A DNA stretch of 64,000 nucleotides, taken from the NCBI GenBank assembly GCA_035690495.1, contig DASSKK010000015.1:11566-75565 (forward strand), read 5' to 3'. The position numbers were made by a program, and so were the translations under genes. This DNA comes from DASSKK01 sp035690495. GTDB lineage: Bacteria; Actinomycetota; Actinomycetes; Propionibacteriales; Nocardioidaceae. The notes beneath the pieces were generated by a model, which saw nothing but the letters and a program-made list of their open reading frames with translations, did no database searches and was not told the origin of the DNA. Positions within the stretch are counted from its first letter, which is position 1. Each line of letters begins with the position of its first letter. Positions 4,721-13,793 of this stretch are shown in pieces.

Positions 4721-7717
4721 ATGCCTGCGTCGGTGCTCGATCCGATAATGGGCTGCGTGGCCCTGGACCCGGACAGCATCGTCCCGATCGTCGGCCGCGA
4801 CCGTGAGCTCGCCCAGCTTGCAGCCCGCCTGGGGCTGGAGGGGCAGCCACGGTCGCGTTCGGTGCTCCTCGCCGGCGACGCCGGCGTCGGCAAGACCCGG
4901 CTGATCGCCGAGCTGGTGGCCCGTGCCGAGAAGGAAGGATGGCTGACCCTTGTCGGGCATTGTCTCGACTTCGGCGACAGCGCCTTGCCGTACCTCCCCT
5001 TCTCGGAGGTGCTCGGTCGCCTGGCCCAGCTCGACCCCGACCGCGTCCGCGCGCTCGCGGAGTCGCATCCCGCACTGACCCACCTCCAACCGGGACGACG
5101 CCTGCTGTCCGATCCCGACGCCGACGCCACCCTCGTCCCTGCTGGCACGGATGTGTCCCGTGCGGACATCTTCGAGGCGACTCACGACACACTCGAGGAG
5201 CTCGGCAGCGTCGGCCCGGTGCTGCTGGTGATCGAGGACGCGCACTGGGCCGACCCGTCCACCCGCGACCTGGTGCGTTTCCTGTTCACCCGGGGTTTCG
5301 GCGGGCCGGTGTCGGTGGTCGTCTCCTACCGCTCCGACGACCTGCACCGCCGGCATCCGTTGCGCGCGGCGGTCGCCGAGTGGGTGCGGCTGCCCGGGGT
5401 GCATCGCGTGCAGCTCGACCCGCTGGGTGACGACGACGTGCGCCACCTCGTCCGAGCCCTGCACCGCGGCTCGATCCCCCGCACGGACGTGGAGGCGATC
5501 GTGCGTCGCGCGGACGGCAACGCGTTCTTCGCCGAAGAGCTGGTGCTGGCCGCCGAGCTCGATGCGGACGGGCACGGGCGGCTCCCCGACGACCTCGCCG
5601 ACCTGCTGCTCGTGCGGCTGGACCGCCTCGACGAGCAGGCCAGGCGGGTCGTGCGGGCGGCGGCTTGCGCGGGACGCCGGGTCTCGCACGAGCAGCTCGC
5701 CGAAGTCGTGGACATGACCGGCGACGCCCTGGAGAGCTCGCTGCGCACCGCCGTGGACTCCAACGTGCTGGTGCGGCGAGGCTCGGACGGCTACGCGTTC
5801 CGCCACGCTCTGCTCGCTGAGGCCGTCTACGCCGACACGCTGCCCGGGGAACGCTTCCGGCTGCACTCGGCGTACGTCGAGGCGCTGCGGTCCCGCAGGG
5901 TGGCGGGCACCGCGGCCGAGCTCGCCCGTCACGCCTTAGCCGCCGGCGACGGGCCCACCGCGGTGACCGCGAGCATCCAGGCGGCCCGCGACGCGATGGC
6001 GGTCGGCGGTCCCGACGAGGCCGCGCGCCACTACCAGACTGCCTTGGAGCTGCTCGCCACGCAGAAGGGGCACGTCGAAGGGGTGGACACCGTCGAGCTC
6101 GTGCTCCGGGCCGGTGAGGCGGTGACCGCCTCGGGGCGGCCTAGCCGCGCCGCCAAGCTGGTTGCCGCCCACGTCGACGACCTCCCGGACGGGGCCCCTG
6201 CCGCGGACCGGGTGCGGCTGCTGACCGCTGCGGCGAATGCCGTGATGCTCACCGACAATCCCGAGGGCGCAGCCGAGACCACGTCGCAGGCACTGGCATT
6301 GGTGGGCGAGGAGCCCACGGCTTTGCGCGCAGAGGTGCTCGCCGCTCATGCCCGCTCCCATGCCTATCTCGGCCGCGACGACGAGGCCGCCGGGTTCGCG
6401 GTCGAGGCGATGACGATCGCTCAGAAGCTCGATCTCCCGAGCGTGACGTCAGACGCGACCACCACGCTGGCCGGCATCGACCAGCGTTCCGGCGACCCCG
6501 ACGCGGCGGAGCACGCGCTGAGGCAGATCGTCATGCAGGCGCAGACCGACGGCGATGTCGAGGCGCAGATGCGCAGTTTCGGTCTGATCGGGCTGCTCTA
6601 CCACGAGGCGGGCGACTTGGCCGCGGCCCGTGAGCAGTTCGGGCGCGCGTCGGCGATCGCGGAGCAGTCCAACCGGATCTGGTCGCCGTACGGCTTCGAC
6701 GGCCGGTTGCTGGGCGCCCTCACCGACTACCAGCGCGGAGAATGGGACGCCGCCCTCGTCTCCACGCAGGTGACCGGAACGGCGCCGCCGGTTGCCGACG
6801 CCCAGCTGGCTGCGGTGCAGATGGCGGTGTACGCCGGACGCGGCGACGACGCTGTCCTGGATCTGCTCACGAGCACCGAGCCGCTGTGGCCGCGGGACGG
6901 CCTGCTCGCGATCACCTCGGGGGCGGCTGCCATCGACAGATACGGCGACCGTGGTGAGACCGGCGCGATGCTGGCACTGCACGAGCGGCTCGTCGACGTC
7001 GTCGGCAGCGCCTGGTCGGGCTATTACCAGGCCCGCATCCGGCTGTCCGCACTGGTGCTCGGCCAGCTGGCGAATGCCGCAGCCGCATTGCCGGCGGCCG
7101 AGCGGGGCGAGCTGATGACCAGGGTGGCGGCACTCGTCGAGGCCGTTGACGGCGTGCGGAAGCGGCTGGCCACCCGGCGCCGGCCGTTCGGCCCCGAGGG
7201 CCGGGCCTGGTTCGCTCGCGTCGACGCGGAGCACCTGCGGCTGCGCTGGCTCGCCGGCGAGGACTCGCCAGAGGTCGACGAGCTGGTCGCTGCCTGGGAG
7301 CAGGCCGTCGACCTCTTCGAGGACGCGGGCCAGCCGTTCGAGCTGGCCAGGTCACGAGCGCGACTCGGATCGACGCTCCGCGCAGCCGGCCGGACGACGG
7401 AGGCGCGCTCCCTCATGGACGCGGCGCGGAAGACCGCCAGGGAGCTGGGAGCCGAACCACTGCTGGCCGAGCTCCGCGCGCTCGGTTCCACGAGGACCCG
7501 CTCCGCGACGTCCGCTGATGCGGCGGCGCTCACGAGTCGCGAGAGCGAGATCCTCGCGCTCGTCGCGCAGGGGCGCAGCAACGGCGAGATCGCCCGGCAG
7601 CTGTTCATCAGCGTCAAGACGGTCAGCGTGCACGTGTCGAACATCCTGGCCAAGCTCGGCGCCGCGGGCCGGACCGAGGCGGCCGCGATCGCCCGCCGGG
7701 ACAATCTGGTGCCCTAA
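4721..7717 (+). CDS. LuxR-family ATPase transcriptional regulator (large, MalT/LAL-like)
   Basis: This protein of about 998 residues is a large ATP-binding LuxR (LAL) regulator. The N-terminus has VGRDREL followed by Walker A GDAGVGKT (about 52-59) and Walker B VLLVIEDAHWAD (about 167-178), then a long helical repeat (TPR-like) middle. The last 65 residues are a LuxR helix-turn-helix: LTSRESEILALVAQGRSNGE, then IARQLFISVKTVSVHVSNIL. Such proteins sense a ligand through the repeats and activate nearby or remote operons. The start is uncertain: GTG 4715 (overlapping the previous stop), ATG 4721 or ATG 4748 all precede the first motif. Its stop overlaps the stop of the convergent diguanylate cyclase by three bases. 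Confidence 0.9.
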   Translation: MPASVLDPIMGCVALDPDSIVPIVGRDRELAQLAARLGLEGQPRSRSVLLAGDAGVGKTRLIAELVARAEKEGWLTLVGHCLDFGDSALPYLPFSEVLGRLAQLDPDRVRALAESHPALTHLQPGRRLLSDPDADATLVPAGTDVSRADIFEATHDTLEELGSVGPVLLVIEDAHWADPSTRDLVRFLFTRGFGGPVSVVVSYRSDDLHRRHPLRAAVAEWVRLPGVHRVQLDPLGDDDVRHLVRALHRGSIPRTDVEAIVRRADGNAFFAEELVLAAELDADGHGRLPDDLADLLLVRLDRLDEQARRVVRAAACAGRRVSHEQLAEVVDMTGDALESSLRTAVDSNVLVRRGSDGYAFRHALLAEAVYADTLPGERFRLHSAYVEALRSRRVAGTAAELARHALAAGDGPTAVTASIQAARDAMAVGGPDEAARHYQTALELLATQKGHVEGVDTVELVLRAGEAVTASGRPSRAAKLVAAHVDDLPDGAPAADRVRLLTAAANAVMLTDNPEGAAETTSQALALVGEEPTALRAEVLAAHARSHAYLGRDDEAAGFAVEAMTIAQKLDLPSVTSDATTTLAGIDQRSGDPDAAEHALRQIVMQAQTDGDVEAQMRSFGLIGLLYHEAGDLAAAREQFGRASAIAEQSNRIWSPYGFDGRLLGALTDYQRGEWDAALVSTQVTGTAPPVADAQLAAVQMAVYAGRGDDAVLDLLTSTEPLWPRDGLLAITSGAAAIDRYGDRGETGAMLALHERLVDVVGSAWSGYYQARIRLSALVLGQLANAAAALPAAERGELMTRVAALVEAVDGVRKRLATRRRPFGPEGRAWFARVDAEHLRLRWLAGEDSPEVDELVAAWEQAVDLFEDAGQPFELARSRARLGSTLRAAGRTTEARSLMDAARKTARELGAEPLLAELRALGSTRTRSATSADAAALTSRESEILALVAQGRSNGEIARQLFISVKTVSVHVSNILAKLGAAGRTEAAAIARRDNLVP

Positions 7718-9327
7718 CCGGTCCGCTCTCGTTCGCGGTGCCGGCCGTGCTTGGCGGCGTACATCGTCCGGTCCGCAGCGTCGAGCAGGCCGGAGACCGG
7801 GACCTCGGGGCCGGTGGTGGCCACGCCCACACTGGCCCGCAGGCGGACCACGTCCCCGGATGCGTCGATCGCGATCTCGTCGATCGCTGCGCGGACCCTG
7901 GCGGCCAGGCCCTTGCCGGCCTCGCGATCGGTGCCGCGTGCGAGCACCACGAACTCGTCGCCGCCCAGCCTGGCCACCACGTCGGCGGTGCGGGCGGTGG
8001 TCCGCACCTTGGCCGCCACCGCGCGGAGCACCTCGTCGCCCAGCACGTGGCCGTGGGTGTCGTTGACGGCCTTGAAGTCGTCGAGATCGATCAGCAGCAG
8101 CGTGGTGGGCGAGCCTGCCGCCGAGGAGCCGCCCGCCTCCGCCAGCAATGCCTCCTGGAGGGCGTCGTCGAGCGCGCGCCGGTTGCCGACCCCGGTCAGC
8201 GGATCCTCACGCGCCGCCCGCTGGGCGGTGAGGATGTCGTGGTGCATCCGCTCGACCTCGAGAGCGGTGCGGGCGCCGTGCAGGGTGCTGAGCCGCTGCT
8301 GCCACATCACCCGCGAGAGCATCCGCGCGTAGTCGCGTCCGTCCCGGGCACCCGGGATCCCCGTCTCGGACTCCATCTCGACCAGCAGCCAGCGCGCACT
8401 GGCCTCGACCTGCCAGTCCCCGGCGGCACTCGAGTGCCTGGTCGCCTCCCGGATCGTGGCGAGTGCCTCCTCGCGGCGGCCGGTCCGCCACAGCGCCCTG
8501 GCCAGCGCGCATCCGACCACGGCTCGCCCTCCCTGGTGGTCGGCGTGGTCCGGGCTCTCGTACGCCGCCCGCAGCTCGGGGATAGCCGCTTCCGCCGAGC
8601 CCCGGGGACGGGAGCACAGCTCCACCGCACGGGCGGAGGCAAGCATGCTCGTGGACTCGAGCCGCTCCGCCTCGGCGACCGCCTGCTCGGCGTACTCGTG
8701 GCCGCACGCCCGATGCTGCTCGACCTGTAGCTCGGAGTCCTCCTCGGGTCGCGCCCGCTCGAGCTCGTCGGCCCATCTCAGGTGCAGCTCCGCCAGGTTC
8801 ATCGCGTCGATGAGCCTGGCGTCGGCGAGCGGTATCGGGTCTCCCTCTGCGCGTGCGGCCTGCTCGAGCCGCGGTTCGGCCAGCTCGTACAGGCGCAGCT
8901 CGAGGTAGCAGTACCCGAGGCCGGTGGCCGCCCAGCCCGCCAGCCCGTCGTCTGCGTCGTCCTGGCACTCGCCGAGCTCGACCTCTGCCCGGGCCAGGTC
9001 CAGCAGCGCCTTCTCCACCTCTCCCTCGCGGACCCGGGCCAGTGCCCGCACCGTCAGCGCATTGGCCGTCCAGCCATGGGACCGGGCCTGCTTGGCGAGC
9101 GTGAGGCAGCGGTCGGCGGCGACCACCTGGCCGGTGACGTTGCCCCGGATGTGCTCGGTGGTCGCCACGGCGTACCACAGGCTCGCCTGCTGGGCGGGCG
9201 GCGCGAGCACGGCGGCCGCGTAGGAGCGCTGCGCGACCTCCATCGCCGCGTCGGCATCGCCGTGCTGGGCCAGCATCATCACCTGTGCCGCCGTCTGGGA
9301 GAGCACCACGTCATGATCGTGACGCAT
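7714..9327 (-). CDS. Diguanylate cyclase with an N-terminal helical-repeat region
   Basis: This 537-residue protein should make c-di-GMP. Residues about 370-535 form a GGDEF domain: LTGVGNRRALDDAL, LLIDLDDFKAVNDTHGHVLG, then RTADVVARLGGDEFVV. The active-site GGDEF is intact and an RxxD product-inhibition site (RTAD) lies exactly five residues before it. The N-terminal 350 residues are Ala/Glu-rich helices with a TPR-like rhythm and no membrane segment, so it is probably a cytosolic enzyme controlled by a protein-protein or ligand-binding region. ATG 9327 was taken as the start; the frame is open further upstream, but that part is Arg-rich and crosses the P450 promoter region. No EAL or HD-GYP partner is visible in the window. 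Confidence 0.9.
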   Translation of the reverse strand: MRHDHDVVLSQTAAQVMMLAQHGDADAAMEVAQRSYAAAVLAPPAQQASLWYAVATTEHIRGNVTGQVVAADRCLTLAKQARSHGWTANALTVRALARVREGEVEKALLDLARAEVELGECQDDADDGLAGWAATGLGYCYLELRLYELAEPRLEQAARAEGDPIPLADARLIDAMNLAELHLRWADELERARPEEDSELQVEQHRACGHEYAEQAVAEAERLESTSMLASARAVELCSRPRGSAEAAIPELRAAYESPDHADHQGGRAVVGCALARALWRTGRREEALATIREATRHSSAAGDWQVEASARWLLVEMESETGIPGARDGRDYARMLSRVMWQQRLSTLHGARTALEVERMHHDILTAQRAAREDPLTGVGNRRALDDALQEALLAEAGGSSAAGSPTTLLLIDLDDFKAVNDTHGHVLGDEVLRAVAAKVRTTARTADVVARLGGDEFVVLARGTDREAGKGLAARVRAAIDEIAIDASGDVVRLRASVGVATTGPEVPVSGLLDAADRTMYAAKHGRHRERERTG

Positions 9328-9383
9328 CCGGGGGGTCGCGGGGCGGATTCCGTCGAACCCGGCCGCGCATCTTCGCCGGGCCC

Positions 9384-9426
9384 TTGACCAGCGCGGGCAT
9401 ACCCGTAGTATCTGAAACAGGTTCTC
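9384..9426 (+). promoter_or_regulatory. Candidate P450 promoter with an AAC-N2-GTT element
   Basis: TTGACC (9384-9389) and TAGTAT (9406-9411) are 16 bases apart and form a good SigA-type promoter 42 bases before the P450 ATG. Directly downstream, at the expected start site, lies TGAAACAGGTTCTC with the core AAC-N2-GTT (9416-9423). That core is shared by KstR-type TetR operators (TnnAACnnGTTnnA), but the outer A is missing here. The position suits a repressor site; identity is a guess. Confidence 0.45.
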
Positions 9427-9452
9427 ATTCTCTCGAGGCGAGGCGCTGGCTG

Positions 9453-10859
9453 ATGAGCGTGACCGAGGAACGGTTCGCGAAGATGCGGCCCTTCGGGGCC
9501 CGCGGAGCGGGCACGGCCGGACGGACCTCTGCCGCGGACCTTCCACCGGGGCCGCGCTGGCCGTCGCTGCTGCAGAGCATCGGGCTGGTCCGCTTCCGGC
9601 ACTGGTTCGTGCCGGCGATGCATCGAAGGTACGGCGACGTCTTCTCGGTGCGCATCCTGCCCCAAGGGTCGGCGCTGGTGCTGTTCACCCGCCCCGCGCA
9701 CGCCAAGGAGATCTTCGCCGGCGACCCCGAGGTCTTCCACGCCGGCAAGGGGAACGCGATCCTCGGCCCGATCATGGGCCAGCACTCCCTGCTGCTCCAG
9801 GACTCGGACGAGCACAAGCGCGCGCGAAGGATGCTGATGCCCGCCTTCAACGGGGCGGCGCTGCGTGGATACGCCTCGGTGGTCTCCGAGCTCGCCCGCG
9901 AGGAGGTCGGCAGCTGGCGCCCCGGCGTCGCCTTCCGGTCCTTGGACCGGATGAACGCGCTCACTCTCGAGGTGATCCTGCGCGTCGTGTTCGGGGTCAC
10001 CGACGAGTCGCGTCTGGCGCGGCTGCGTCCGCTGGTCCGCCGGACCGTCGATGTCAACCCCGCGGTGCTGCTCGGCTGGGGGTACCCGTTCCTGCAGAGG
10101 TTCGGGCCGTGGAAGGCCACCGTGGACAACCAGCGCGCGCTGGACGAGGTGATGTACGCCGAGATCGCCGACCGCCGCGCGACCACCGACCTGGCCGAGC
10201 GCTCCGACGTACTCTCCCGGCTGTTGCGAGTCGGTCTTCCGCAATCGGCGGACCAGACCGGGGAGCGGCCGATGTCCGACGAGGAGCTGCGCGACCAGCT
10301 GGTGACGCTGCTGCTCGCCGGCCACGAGACCACGGCCACCGCGCTGTCGTGGACGCTCTACGAGCTCGGCCGCGACCCACGACAGCTGGCCCGGGCGCAG
10401 CGGGCGGCCGACGACCTCGACGACGACTACCTGGAGGCGGTGCTCAAGGAGTCGATGCGGCTGCATCCGGTGATCCCGATGGTCGTGCGCCACCTGATGG
10501 CGCCGGCGACGATCGGCGGCTGGAGTCTGCCGGCGGGCACGAACGTCGGGCCGTCGATCATCATCAGCCACGCTCGGCCCGACAACCATCCCGACCCGGG
10601 GACGTTCCGCCCCGAGCGGTTCCTCGAGGGCGAGGTCGCCACCAACACCTGGATCCCGTTCGGCGGCGGGGTGCGCCGCTGCATCGGGGCGGGATTCTCG
10701 CTGATGGAAGGGGTCGCGGTGCTGCGCGAGGTGCTCGCGCGCTTCGACGTCTCCCTTTCCGCCCGGGGCTCGGACCGTCCGCGGGTCCGCAACATCACGA
10801 GCGTGCCCGGGCGCGGCGCCCGCATCGTCACGACTCCCCGCCGAGCCGCGGGAAAGTAG
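9453..10859 (+). CDS. Cytochrome P450 (CYP135/138-like)
   Basis: This 468-residue soluble P450 monooxygenase has all core motifs. The Pro-rich start LPPGPRWP is followed by the I-helix AGHETTATALSW (289-300), the ExxR pair E333/R336 in KESMRLHP, and the haem loop FGGGVRRCIGAGF (403-415), where C410 is the haem thiolate. ATG 9453 begins 31 residues before the Pro-rich hinge, as usual for bacterial P450s, and lies behind a good promoter. The overall pattern resembles mycobacterial CYP135/CYP138, whose substrates are not well known. No ferredoxin or reductase gene is adjacent, so redox partners must come from elsewhere. Confidence 0.93.
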   Translation: MSVTEERFAKMRPFGARGAGTAGRTSAADLPPGPRWPSLLQSIGLVRFRHWFVPAMHRRYGDVFSVRILPQGSALVLFTRPAHAKEIFAGDPEVFHAGKGNAILGPIMGQHSLLLQDSDEHKRARRMLMPAFNGAALRGYASVVSELAREEVGSWRPGVAFRSLDRMNALTLEVILRVVFGVTDESRLARLRPLVRRTVDVNPAVLLGWGYPFLQRFGPWKATVDNQRALDEVMYAEIADRRATTDLAERSDVLSRLLRVGLPQSADQTGERPMSDEELRDQLVTLLLAGHETTATALSWTLYELGRDPRQLARAQRAADDLDDDYLEAVLKESMRLHPVIPMVVRHLMAPATIGGWSLPAGTNVGPSIIISHARPDNHPDPGTFRPERFLEGEVATNTWIPFGGGVRRCIGAGFSLMEGVAVLREVLARFDVSLSARGSDRPRVRNITSVPGRGARIVTTPRRAAGK

Positions 10860-10887
10860 GTGTCGAGCCGCCGACTAATCTGCGCAG

Positions 10888-11541
10888 GTGCAACCAGAGC
10901 AGGTCCCTATGCCGCCCGGGATCGCCGCCCGGCCCCGCGACGACCGGGGATATCCGGTGCTGGCGATCACGCCGTGGACGAACGGCCGGCCCGACTTCGC
11001 CGTCACCAGCCCGAGCCGGATCCTGGTGTGCGCGGTCGAACGCCGATGCTCGATATGCGGGTGCGGCCTCGGCCGCGGATCCGTCTGGCGCGTCCTTGCC
11101 GCCGACGAGGCGGCAGCCGTCCTCGCAGACCCGGACGGCATCGAGAACGCGGCGCCGACCGTCGAGCCGCCGGGACACCGCTCGTGCATGTTGTACGCCG
11201 CCGTGGTCTGTCCGTGGCTGGCCCGGCCCAACGCCCGGCGCCGCCTCGACGCCGAGCAGCCCGGGCTCCGGATCGCCCGGGGGGCGGCGCGCGGGCGGAT
11301 CGGCGAGATCGGCGGGGCGGTGGCCTGCTTCGACGCCTTCGAGTTCACCGCCGAGGAGCGGGTGCAGTTCCGCTATCGCGGCCTGCGCGAGGTCTGGCCG
11401 CACCTGTACGGCGAGGAGCACCTGCCCGCGCTGCGCGAAAGCTGCCGGACGGACGCCGACCTCCCGGCGGACACGTGTCCCCCCTGGCTGGGGACCGACG
11501 GGGCCGAGGCTCGCGACCGGGCGCAGGCCTATCTGAACTGA
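10888..11541 (+). CDS. Conserved actinobacterial hypothetical protein with CxxCxC
   Basis: This 217-residue protein has no assigned function. It resembles an actinobacterial and phage-associated hypothetical family with an RDERGYP-like start, a Cys cluster and a CPF/WL segment. Here the parts are RDDRGYPVLAITPW, CSICGCGLGRG (about residues 54-64), GHRSCMLYAAVVCPWLARP (about 94-112), and a C-terminal YRGLREVWPHLYG. The clustered Cys and His residues could bind zinc. The GTG at 10888 is preceded by TAATCT (10876-10881), placed so that transcription could begin at the start codon. It follows the P450 by 28 bases on the same strand, but no functional link is evident. Confidence 0.7.
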   Translation: MQPEQVPMPPGIAARPRDDRGYPVLAITPWTNGRPDFAVTSPSRILVCAVERRCSICGCGLGRGSVWRVLAADEAAAVLADPDGIENAAPTVEPPGHRSCMLYAAVVCPWLARPNARRRLDAEQPGLRIARGAARGRIGEIGGAVACFDAFEFTAEERVQFRYRGLREVWPHLYGEEHLPALRESCRTDADLPADTCPPWLGTDGAEARDRAQAYLN

Positions 11542-13637
11542 GTCCCGTCCTCGATGGCAGAGACGATGTCGTGCGGCTGCCGGACGACGTCGAAGTGCGT
11601 GGGACCGAACACCGCGTGCCCGACCTGGTCCGGGAGGCCGGCCGACCCGCCTAACGCGTAGATCCCGCGCAGCGACGCCTCGCTGGAGGACAGCCAGTCG
11701 CTGGTCGCGGACTCCATCCCGTGGCTCTCATCGATCAGAAGCGCCGGCCCGATGGTCGAGGCGACCAGCGCGGCCTGCCAGCTCGCGGTCGTGCTGACGG
11801 CGATGCGCCCCGGTCCGTCGTACAGCGAGCGCGTCACGTCCAGGGAGTTGGCGTACGGGTCGGGGCCGCCGACGTCCTCGATCCTGAAGTGTCGTTTGCC
11901 CGGCCATGACGTGCGCACCGCCGCCTGCGCCTGCGTCCCCACGGCGTACACAGTGGGAGTGAACCCCGGGTCACGGGCCAGCCTGTTGAGCCGTTGCGCG
12001 GTCGCGTCCGCCATGCGAGTCCCGTCGGTGAGCAGCACCGGTGTGCCGGTGCCCACTGAGGACAGCACCGCGGGCAGGTCGGTGCGGGAGACCACGATGT
12101 ACGCCGAGGGCTGGTAGTGCACGGCGGATGCGGCCACCACGGCGGGATCGCCCGGGTCGATGCGGCGCACCCGGTACCCCATCGCCCGGATCGCGGCTGC
12201 CACGCTGTCGGGGACGGTCTCCTCGTCCCCGACGATGTCCACCCTGCTGTACCGCTTCGAGCCGCGCCCCCAGTCGAGGATCCGGTTGATCTCGGCGCCG
12301 ACCTCTGGATCGAGTCGGCCGCCGCGCACGAACAGCACCGGCCCGCGGTCGTCCCCGGCCAGCACCGCGGCGACTGCGGCTGCGCCTGCGTCGCGCGGAT
12401 CCATCAGCGTCACCCGGTTGGCGGCCACGAGGCCCATCGACGGCCCCGCGGAGACGGCGGGGTCGAGACCTCGCGTCCAGTGTGCCCGTGAGACGTCGAG
12501 AGCCAGGTCGACCGCGTCGCCGGAGTAGACGCCCACCGAAGGCACGGCAGTGCTGCCGAGGCTGCCGACGCCGCGGTGCTGCAGCACGACGGTGGTCGGG
12601 TTGTGGTCCGCCTCCGGGGGTGGATCGGCGTCGACGGTCTCGACGTCGTGAGCGGTGGAGAACACCAGCGTCCGTCCGTCGGGTGACCAGCCGAGGTGTC
12701 CGGTGGGCGCCGCGCCCCAGGTGATCTGCCGGGGGTGAGGGGCGAGGCGGCCGTTGCGTTTGCGCGGCATCGGCAGGGTCTGCACGTCGATCTGGCCGTT
12801 GGGCGCGATGAACGCGAAGCTGTCGCCGGCCGGTGAGACCGCGGGCGAGCGGCCGCGGAGCAGGGCAGACGCACCGAAGCCTCGCTGGTTGCGGTCGGAG
12901 ATGAGCACCTTGGCCACGCCCTTGGCGGTGCGGTGCTGGAAGACCATCACGCTGCGCGCCACGTGGGCGTGCGAGGTCTGGAACCAGGTGGCGCTCGGGG
13001 CGGTGTCGCGTCCGTGGTCGTGGCTGGTCTCGGCCACGGTGGGGTCCTTGCGGCCGGACGTCAGCTCGTCGTGCCCGTCGGAGGCCACCTCCTTGAGCCT
13101 CCAGACGCCGTCCGTGCCGCGCTCGGTGAAGACGATCTCCGATCCGCCGTCCTCGAAGGTCGGGTGCGCACGGCGTACGCCGGGGTCGGTGGAGGTCAGC
13201 ACGCGTACGCCGGTCCCGTCCAGTCGCGCGGTGGAGATGTTGCCGTCGCCGTCGACGTAGGCGATCTGCGTGCCGTTCGGGGACACGGCCGCGTCGAGCA
13301 CCGGGCCCGGGAAGGAGACGTCGTCCCGGCCCACCCGCACCTGGTCGGTCCCGTCGCTGAGCACCAGCACCCCTGGATCCTTCGGCAGTGCGACCGCGGG
13401 CAGCAGGGTCGGCGATGCCGACAGCGGTCCTGCAGGAGTGATCTGAGGTAGCCGAGGCACCGGCGTCGGTGATGCGCTCCGGGCCGAGACCGAGGGCGAT
13501 CGAACGGGCGTCGAGGTAGCCCGGTTCGAGACCTTGACCGACGGTTGCGCGCCGGGCGTGCCTTGGCAGCCGGCTAGCGTGAGCGAGGCGACCGCGACGC
13601 CGGTCAGCCACAAGCAGCGCGACCCTCGTGTGGACAT
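11529..13637 (-). CDS. Lipoprotein with a TolB-like propeller and a CWB2-like region
   Basis: This 702-residue exported lipoprotein starts at ATG 13637 with a basic n-region, a hydrophobic stretch and the lipobox LTLAGC, followed by a Ser/Thr/Pro-rich linker. Residues about 100-360 contain repeated propeller-like blades (DAAVSPNGTQIAYVDGDGN, AVSPAGDSFAFIAPNGQ, HLGWSPDGRTLVFS), as in TolB/LpqB proteins. The C-terminal 300 residues resemble cell-wall-binding repeat 2 modules (VLFVRGGRLDPEVGAEINRI, GTPVLLTDGTRMADATAQRL, GPALLIDESHGMESATSDWL, then IYALGGSAGLPDQV). It probably sits on the outer membrane face bound to the wall. Its stop overlaps the end of the preceding convergent gene by 13 bases. 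The enzymatic role, if any, is unknown. Confidence 0.82.
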   Translation of the reverse strand: MSTRGSRCLWLTGVAVASLTLAGCQGTPGAQPSVKVSNRATSTPVRSPSVSARSASPTPVPRLPQITPAGPLSASPTLLPAVALPKDPGVLVLSDGTDQVRVGRDDVSFPGPVLDAAVSPNGTQIAYVDGDGNISTARLDGTGVRVLTSTDPGVRRAHPTFEDGGSEIVFTERGTDGVWRLKEVASDGHDELTSGRKDPTVAETSHDHGRDTAPSATWFQTSHAHVARSVMVFQHRTAKGVAKVLISDRNQRGFGASALLRGRSPAVSPAGDSFAFIAPNGQIDVQTLPMPRKRNGRLAPHPRQITWGAAPTGHLGWSPDGRTLVFSTAHDVETVDADPPPEADHNPTTVVLQHRGVGSLGSTAVPSVGVYSGDAVDLALDVSRAHWTRGLDPAVSAGPSMGLVAANRVTLMDPRDAGAAAVAAVLAGDDRGPVLFVRGGRLDPEVGAEINRILDWGRGSKRYSRVDIVGDEETVPDSVAAAIRAMGYRVRRIDPGDPAVVAASAVHYQPSAYIVVSRTDLPAVLSSVGTGTPVLLTDGTRMADATAQRLNRLARDPGFTPTVYAVGTQAQAAVRTSWPGKRHFRIEDVGGPDPYANSLDVTRSLYDGPGRIAVSTTASWQAALVASTIGPALLIDESHGMESATSDWLSSSEASLRGIYALGGSAGLPDQVGHAVFGPTHFDVVRQPHDIVSAIEDGTQFR

Positions 13638-13793
13638 CCGGCGCTTCCCTGTTCCCCGAAGTGGCCCCCACCGCGGGGCCCCGTCACCAGCATGACGCAT
13701 CAGCGCTCGGTTCGGTTGCCTCGAATGGCCCGGATCCACCACCCAGCCGAAACGAGTTCGCGGCGACTTGGAGGGGTGGGCGATCATCGGGGT

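Noticed and set aside
4637..5932. Minus-strand open frame of about 431 codons opposite the LuxR regulator
   Set aside because: Antisense to the ATPase domain with intact Walker motifs.
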